Assembly (NCBI GenBank): GCA_910579325.1
Contig: CAJTTU010000047.1
Location: forward strand, 1 to 25,905
Direction of reading: 5' to 3'
From: an uncultured Lachnospiraceae bacterium
Lineage (GTDB): Bacteria > Bacillota > Clostridia > Lachnospirales > Lachnospiraceae
Length of the DNA stretch: 25,905 bases
The notes under the pieces were generated by a model. It ran no database searches. It had not been told where the DNA came from and worked only from the letters and a program-made list of their open reading frames with translations. Positions 22,358-25,905 of the stretch are shown one piece after another. The position numbers and the translations under genes were made by a program. Numbering within the stretch: the stretch's first letter is position 1; the number at the start of each line of letters is the position of its first letter.

Positions 22358-23266
22358 ATGCTTGATATATGTTTACTTGGAACCGGGGGTATGATGCCCC
22401 TTCCTTATCGCTGGCTCACATCGCTGATGGCCCGCAGCGGCGGCAGCAGTTTGATGATCGACTGCGGCGAAGGAACGCAGATTGCGCTGAAGGGAACCGG
22501 CTGGAGCGTGAAACCGGTGGACGTAATCTGCTTTACCCATTACCACGCCGACCATATCAGCGGCCTGCCGGGGCTTTTACTGACCATGGGAAACGCGGAG
22601 CGGACGGAGCCGCTTCTGATGATCGGTCCTAAAGGTCTGGAGCGGGTGGTAAATGCGCTGCGGACCATTGCCCCGGAGCTTCCCTTTCCGATTGTGTTCC
22701 GGGAGTTAACGGAAAAACAGGAGGAAATTGTCTGCGGACCTTTTCGTCTGCGGGCTTTTCGGGTGAATCACAATATTCCCTGTTACGGATATTCCCTGTC
22801 CATCGACCGGGCCGGGAAGTTTAACCTGGAAAAAGCCCAGGCGCTGGGGCTGCCCAGGCAGCTGTGGAATCCGCTGCAAAAAGGCGGCGAGGTAGAATAT
22901 GAAGGAAAGCGCTATACGCCGGATATGGTGATGGGAGCGCCCAGGCGGGGATTGAAAGTCACTTATTGTACGGATACCCGTCCGATGCCGGTAATCGCCC
23001 GGGAGGCCGGGGATTCGGACCTGTTTATCTGCGAGGGAATGTACGGGGAGAAGGAAAAAGAGGTGAAAGCCCGGGAGTACAAACATATGACCATGTATGA
23101 AGCCGCCCACCTGGCCAGAGAAGCCGGTGTGAAAGAACTGTGGCTGACCCATTACAGTCCGTCGCTGGCCTATCCCGAAAATTATATGAGCGGGGTGCGG
23201 AAAATTTTCCCCGGGGCCATAGCGGCGAAGGACGGGCAGATGAAAGAACTGAAATTTGAGGATTAA
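22358..23266 (+). CDS. rnz: Ribonuclease Z
   Basis: A 302-residue metallo-beta-lactamase-fold endonuclease that trims tRNA 3' ends. The zinc motif HYHADH is at residues 61-66. Other ligands lie in VNHNIP, CTDTRP and the C-terminal LTHYSP; the N-terminal LLGTGGMMPLP is typical of the family. I chose ATG 22358, with GAGGAA at 22349-22354. A longer frame to 22208 begins before the predicted promoter and was rejected. Next comes tsaD, 35 bases downstream, with no terminator seen. Because tRNA genes of this window lack an encoded CCA, RNase Z is the expected processing enzyme. Confidence 0.93.
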   Translation: MLDICLLGTGGMMPLPYRWLTSLMARSGGSSLMIDCGEGTQIALKGTGWSVKPVDVICFTHYHADHISGLPGLLLTMGNAERTEPLLMIGPKGLERVVNALRTIAPELPFPIVFRELTEKQEEIVCGPFRLRAFRVNHNIPCYGYSLSIDRAGKFNLEKAQALGLPRQLWNPLQKGGEVEYEGKRYTPDMVMGAPRRGLKVTYCTDTRPMPVIAREAGDSDLFICEGMYGEKEKEVKAREYKHMTMYEAAHLAREAGVKELWLTHYSPSLAYPENYMSGVRKIFPGAIAAKDGQMKELKFED

Positions 23267-23301
23267 AGGAGTTGCGGGACTATATTATGGAGGAAAGTGA
23301 A

Positions 23302-24324
23302 ATGTCTGAAACGGATGTTTTGATACTTGGAATCGAAAGCTCCTGTGACGAGACGGCGGCTGCGGTTGTGAGGAATGGTAGAGAAGTTTTGTCCAATGTG
23401 ATTTCCTCTCAGATTGACCTGCATACGCTGTTCGGCGGCGTGGTGCCGGAAATTGCCTCGAGAAAGCATATCGAGAAAATCAACCAGGTGATCGACCAGG
23501 CTCTTTCGGACGCGGGAGCGACTTTGGACGATATCACAGCCGTGGCGGTTACCTGCGGCCCCGGTCTGGTGGGCGCGCTGCTGGTAGGGGTGGCCCAGGC
23601 CAAGGCCATCGCCTGGGCGAAGGATCTGCCGCTGGTGGGAGTTCATCATATAGAGGGGCATGTCTGCGCCAATTTTATCGAGCACAGAGAGCTGGAACCG
23701 CCTTTTCTGTGCCTGATCGTATCCGGCGGTCATACCCATCTGGTGGTGATGAAAGACTACGGGCGGTTTGAGGTGATCGGAAGAACCAGGGACGACGCCG
23801 CGGGAGAAGCCTTTGACAAGGTGGCCAGAGCGGTGGGGCTGGGCTATCCCGGCGGGCCGAAGATCGACAAAGCGGCCAGGGAAGGAAATCCCTGTGCCAT
23901 GAAATTTCCCCAGGCCCATATCGACGGCGCGCCCTATGATTTCAGCTTCAGCGGGTTAAAGTCGGCGGTGCTGAATCATATTAATCATGCCTGGATGAGC
24001 AAAGAGGAAATTTCCGTGCCGGATCTGGCCGCTTCTTTTCAGAACGCGGTGGTGGAAGCGCTGGTCTCCAGGGCTGTGGCGGCGGCAAAGGAATTTGGCT
24101 ACCATCAGATCGTGCTGGCAGGAGGCGTGGCCGCCAATTCGGCTTTGCGGCAGGGGTTAAAGGAAGCCTGTGAGAAGGAAAAACTGGAATTTTGTTACCC
24201 TTCTCCAATATTTTGTACGGACAATGCGGCGATGATCGCCGTGGCAGGTTATTACGAATATAAGAGGGGCGTGCGCCACGGCTGGGATCTGAATGCTGTG
24301 CCGAATCTGAAATTGGGTGAATAG
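23302..24324 (+). CDS. tsaD: tRNA N6-adenosine threonylcarbamoyltransferase TsaD
   Basis: A 340-residue ASKHA-fold enzyme that transfers the threonylcarbamoyl group to A37 of tRNA. The start ILGIESSCDETAAAVV, the metal ligands H116 and H120 (HHIEGH), the SGGHTHL loop, GEAFDKVAR, and the C-terminal FCTDNAAMIA aspartate are all present. I chose ATG 23302, with GGAGG at 23289-23293 and 8 bases of spacing; an ATG at 23287 has a poorer site. It is separated from tsaE-tsaB-rimI by the zinc-ribbon gene and rnz and is followed 11 bases later by ispD. Confidence 0.96.
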   Translation: MSETDVLILGIESSCDETAAAVVRNGREVLSNVISSQIDLHTLFGGVVPEIASRKHIEKINQVIDQALSDAGATLDDITAVAVTCGPGLVGALLVGVAQAKAIAWAKDLPLVGVHHIEGHVCANFIEHRELEPPFLCLIVSGGHTHLVVMKDYGRFEVIGRTRDDAAGEAFDKVARAVGLGYPGGPKIDKAAREGNPCAMKFPQAHIDGAPYDFSFSGLKSAVLNHINHAWMSKEEISVPDLAASFQNAVVEALVSRAVAAAKEFGYHQIVLAGGVAANSALRQGLKEACEKEKLEFCYPSPIFCTDNAAMIAVAGYYEYKRGVRHGWDLNAVPNLKLGE

Positions 24325-24335
24325 CGGGAGGCGGG

Positions 24336-25082
24336 ATGAGAAAAGAAAAAATTGCGGCGATTGTGCTGGCAGGAGGCAGCGGGAAACGGATGGGTTCGGA
24401 TATTCCGAAGCAGTATCTGGCCATAGACGGGTATCCGGTTCTCTATTATTCCTTAAAGCTGTTTGAGGATTGCCCGATGGTGGATGAAATTGTGCTGGTT
24501 ACCGGAAAAGGGGAGACGGTTTACTGCAGAGAAAATATGGTGAACCCCTGGAATATGCGGAAAGTCAGTCATGTGGTGGAAGGCGGAAGGGAACGGTATC
24601 ATTCCGTATATGAAGGGCTGAAAGCAGTGGAAGAGGCGGATTATGTGCTGATTCATGACGGAGCCAGGCCGCTGCTTACCAACAGGATCATCAGGGATTC
24701 CGTGGAGAGCGCCCGTATGTTCGGCGCCTGTGTGGCCGCCATGCCGGTGAAGGATACGATCAAGGTGGCGGATGCCGAAGGGTTTGCAGCAGAGACACCG
24801 GACCGTTCGACTCTATGGCTGATGCAGACGCCTCAAAGCTTTTCCTGTTCTCTGATACGCAAAGCCTATGATATGCTGGCGCAGGCGGAAGCCGCAGGAG
24901 GCCCGGACTGGGAACGGCTGCATATTACCGACGACGCCATGGTGGCCGAGACCTTTTTAAAGATGAAGGTAAAGTTAATCCCAGGGGACTATTCCAACAT
25001 AAAAATCACGACGCCGGAGGACTTGATCATAGCCGAAACCCTGTTAAAATCAAGGAAAAATGGCAATAATTTAAAAAAATAA
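24336..25082 (+). CDS. ispD: 2-C-methyl-D-erythritol 4-phosphate cytidylyltransferase
   Basis: A 248-residue nucleotidyltransferase of the MEP isoprenoid pathway that activates methylerythritol phosphate with CTP. The N-terminal LAGGSGKRMGSDIPKQYL loop, the VIHDGARPL strand (here VLIHDGARPLL), MPVKDTIK and QTPQSF motifs are diagnostic. ATG 24336 has GGGAGG at 24326-24331. The C-terminal tail ends in a Lys/Asn-rich stretch whose A-rich codons blend into the A/T-rich sequence upstream of the rRNA promoter. Confidence 0.95.
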   Translation: MRKEKIAAIVLAGGSGKRMGSDIPKQYLAIDGYPVLYYSLKLFEDCPMVDEIVLVTGKGETVYCRENMVNPWNMRKVSHVVEGGRERYHSVYEGLKAVEEADYVLIHDGARPLLTNRIIRDSVESARMFGACVAAMPVKDTIKVADAEGFAAETPDRSTLWLMQTPQSFSCSLIRKAYDMLAQAEAAGGPDWERLHITDDAMVAETFLKMKVKLIPGDYSNIKITTPEDLIIAETLLKSRKNGNNLKK

Positions 25083-25130
25083 AAAATTTTGAAAAAAAGT
25101 GTTGACAGGTTGAACCTATAGTGATAGAAT
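25080..25130 (+). promoter_or_regulatory. rRNA/tRNA operon promoter with UP-like element
   Basis: TTGACA (25102-25107), 17-base spacer, TAGAAT (25125-25130), with a start near 25137. Upstream an A-tract, TTTT, A-tract sequence from about 25080 to 25099 resembles an rRNA UP element. It begins at the ispD stop codon; no terminator separates them. Confidence 0.8.
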
Positions 25131-25193
25131 ACATCTTGCGCTGCTGATGAAAAGCAAGACAGACAGTTGGCAAACCGCATAGGGAATGGTAAT

Positions 25194-25279
25194 GGAGAGG
25201 TATCGAAGTGGTCATAACGAGGCGGTCTTGAAAACCGTTTGTCCGCAAGGGCGCGTGGGTTCGAATCCCACCCTCTCCG
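25194..25279 (+). tRNA. tRNA-Ser (anticodon UGA)
   Basis: An 86-base class II tRNA. The acceptor stem GGAGAGG pairs with CCTCTCC (25272-25278), with discriminator G at 25279. Anticodon TGA is at 25229-25231 in loop CTTGAAA. A long variable arm (TTTGTCCGCAAGGGCGC) and the T-loop GGTTCGAATCC mark it as serine. CCA is not encoded. Confidence 0.96.
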
Positions 25280-25391
25280 GTCGCATACAAAGCTGCCGGA
25301 AGAAGAGCGGCGGGTATGCATGAATCCGGTTCGAACATTCCGGGATGTTTTCGGACAAGACAATCAGTATGAAATATGAATCAGCCATCCT

Positions 25392-25480
25392 GGAGAAGTA
25401 CCCAAGCGGCTGAAGGGGCTCCCCTGGAAAGGGAGTAGGTCGTTAATAGCGGCGCGAGGGTTCAAATCCCTCCTTCTCCG
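25392..25480 (+). tRNA. tRNA-Ser (anticodon GGA)
   Basis: An 89-base class II tRNA. The acceptor stem GGAGAAG pairs with CTTCTCC (25473-25479), with discriminator G at 25480. Anticodon GGA is at 25426-25428 in loop CTGGAAA between CTCCC and GGGAG. The long variable arm and the T-loop GGTTCAAATCC are present. CCA is not encoded. Confidence 0.96.
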
Positions 25481-25642
25481 TCGGTTTCTTTGAAAGGAAA
25501 TATGATTCATAAGAAACCAGGAACCTTGATAATTGAACAGTATAACCAACCCTGAAAAAATTCTTTTAAAAGATTTTATTTCAGAACGAAAACCAAGTAA
25601 AACGGAAAGATTAGCTAACGTTAATCATGACCGGACAAACCA
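25481..25642 (+). other. rRNA operon leader
   Basis: Between the second tRNA and 16S rRNA. It contains an 8-bp inverted repeat GGTTTCTT/AAGAAACC (25483-25490, 25511-25518), a TTGATAATTGAACAGT segment typical of clostridial rRNA leaders and possibly boxA-like, and an AT-rich hairpin with CTGAAA/TTTCAG ends. The 3' partner of the 16S processing stalk is outside the window. Confidence 0.5.

Positions 25643-25905
<263 letters not shown>

Overview
The window is chromosomal DNA of a Firmicute, almost certainly a member of the Lachnospiraceae (Clostridium cluster XIVa). The first ~260 bases of a 16S rRNA gene at the right edge have the look of that group, the promoters are consensus sigma-A type, and the ribosome-binding sites are strong GGAGG types. 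I do not assign a genus.

Left part (1-9737, mostly minus strand). A tnpV-type mobile-element gene runs off the left edge. Next, read right to left, come a peptide-binding lipoprotein, two DppB/DppC-type permeases, two DppD/DppF ATPases, a dipeptide epimerase and a serine beta-lactamase-family hydrolase. The set resembles the Bacillus subtilis dpp-ykf locus and is best read as uptake and processing of wall-derived or other dipeptides. A plus-strand GNAT gene with its own promoter splits the transporter from the two enzymes.

Middle part (10018-15267, plus strand). This holds a MetQ-type lipoprotein, an orphan HicB-like protein, MetN and MetI (a methionine-type ABC importer interrupted by hicB), a small PH/GRAM-like protein and a two-domain GNAT fusion. 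The 3' end of the fusion gene overlaps the convergent niaR gene by 107 bases.

Cofactor region (15161-19808). On the minus strand, nadA-nadB-nadC-niaR encodes de novo NAD synthesis up to nicotinate mononucleotide plus its niacin-responsive repressor. Repeated TTTACA/TGTAAA elements sit on the nadA promoter. Divergently, ribU (riboflavin ECF transporter S component) lies behind an FMN-riboswitch leader whose 3' half is unusual.

Right part (19871-25905, plus strand). tsaE-tsaB-rimI, a small zinc-ribbon protein, rnz (RNase Z), tsaD and ispD form a housekeeping cluster dominated by tRNA maturation (t6A modification and tRNA 3' processing). It is followed by an rRNA-type promoter, two tRNA-Ser genes (UGA and GGA anticodons) and the start of 16S rRNA. 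A near-perfect direct repeat of the rimI 3' end flanks the zinc-ribbon gene, which suggests local duplication or insertion.

No CRISPR array, prophage or complete insertion sequence was seen. The most novel-looking items are the repeat-flanked zinc-ribbon gene, the divergent FMN riboswitch, the orphan HicB in the methionine transporter locus and the coding overlap between the GNAT fusion and niaR.
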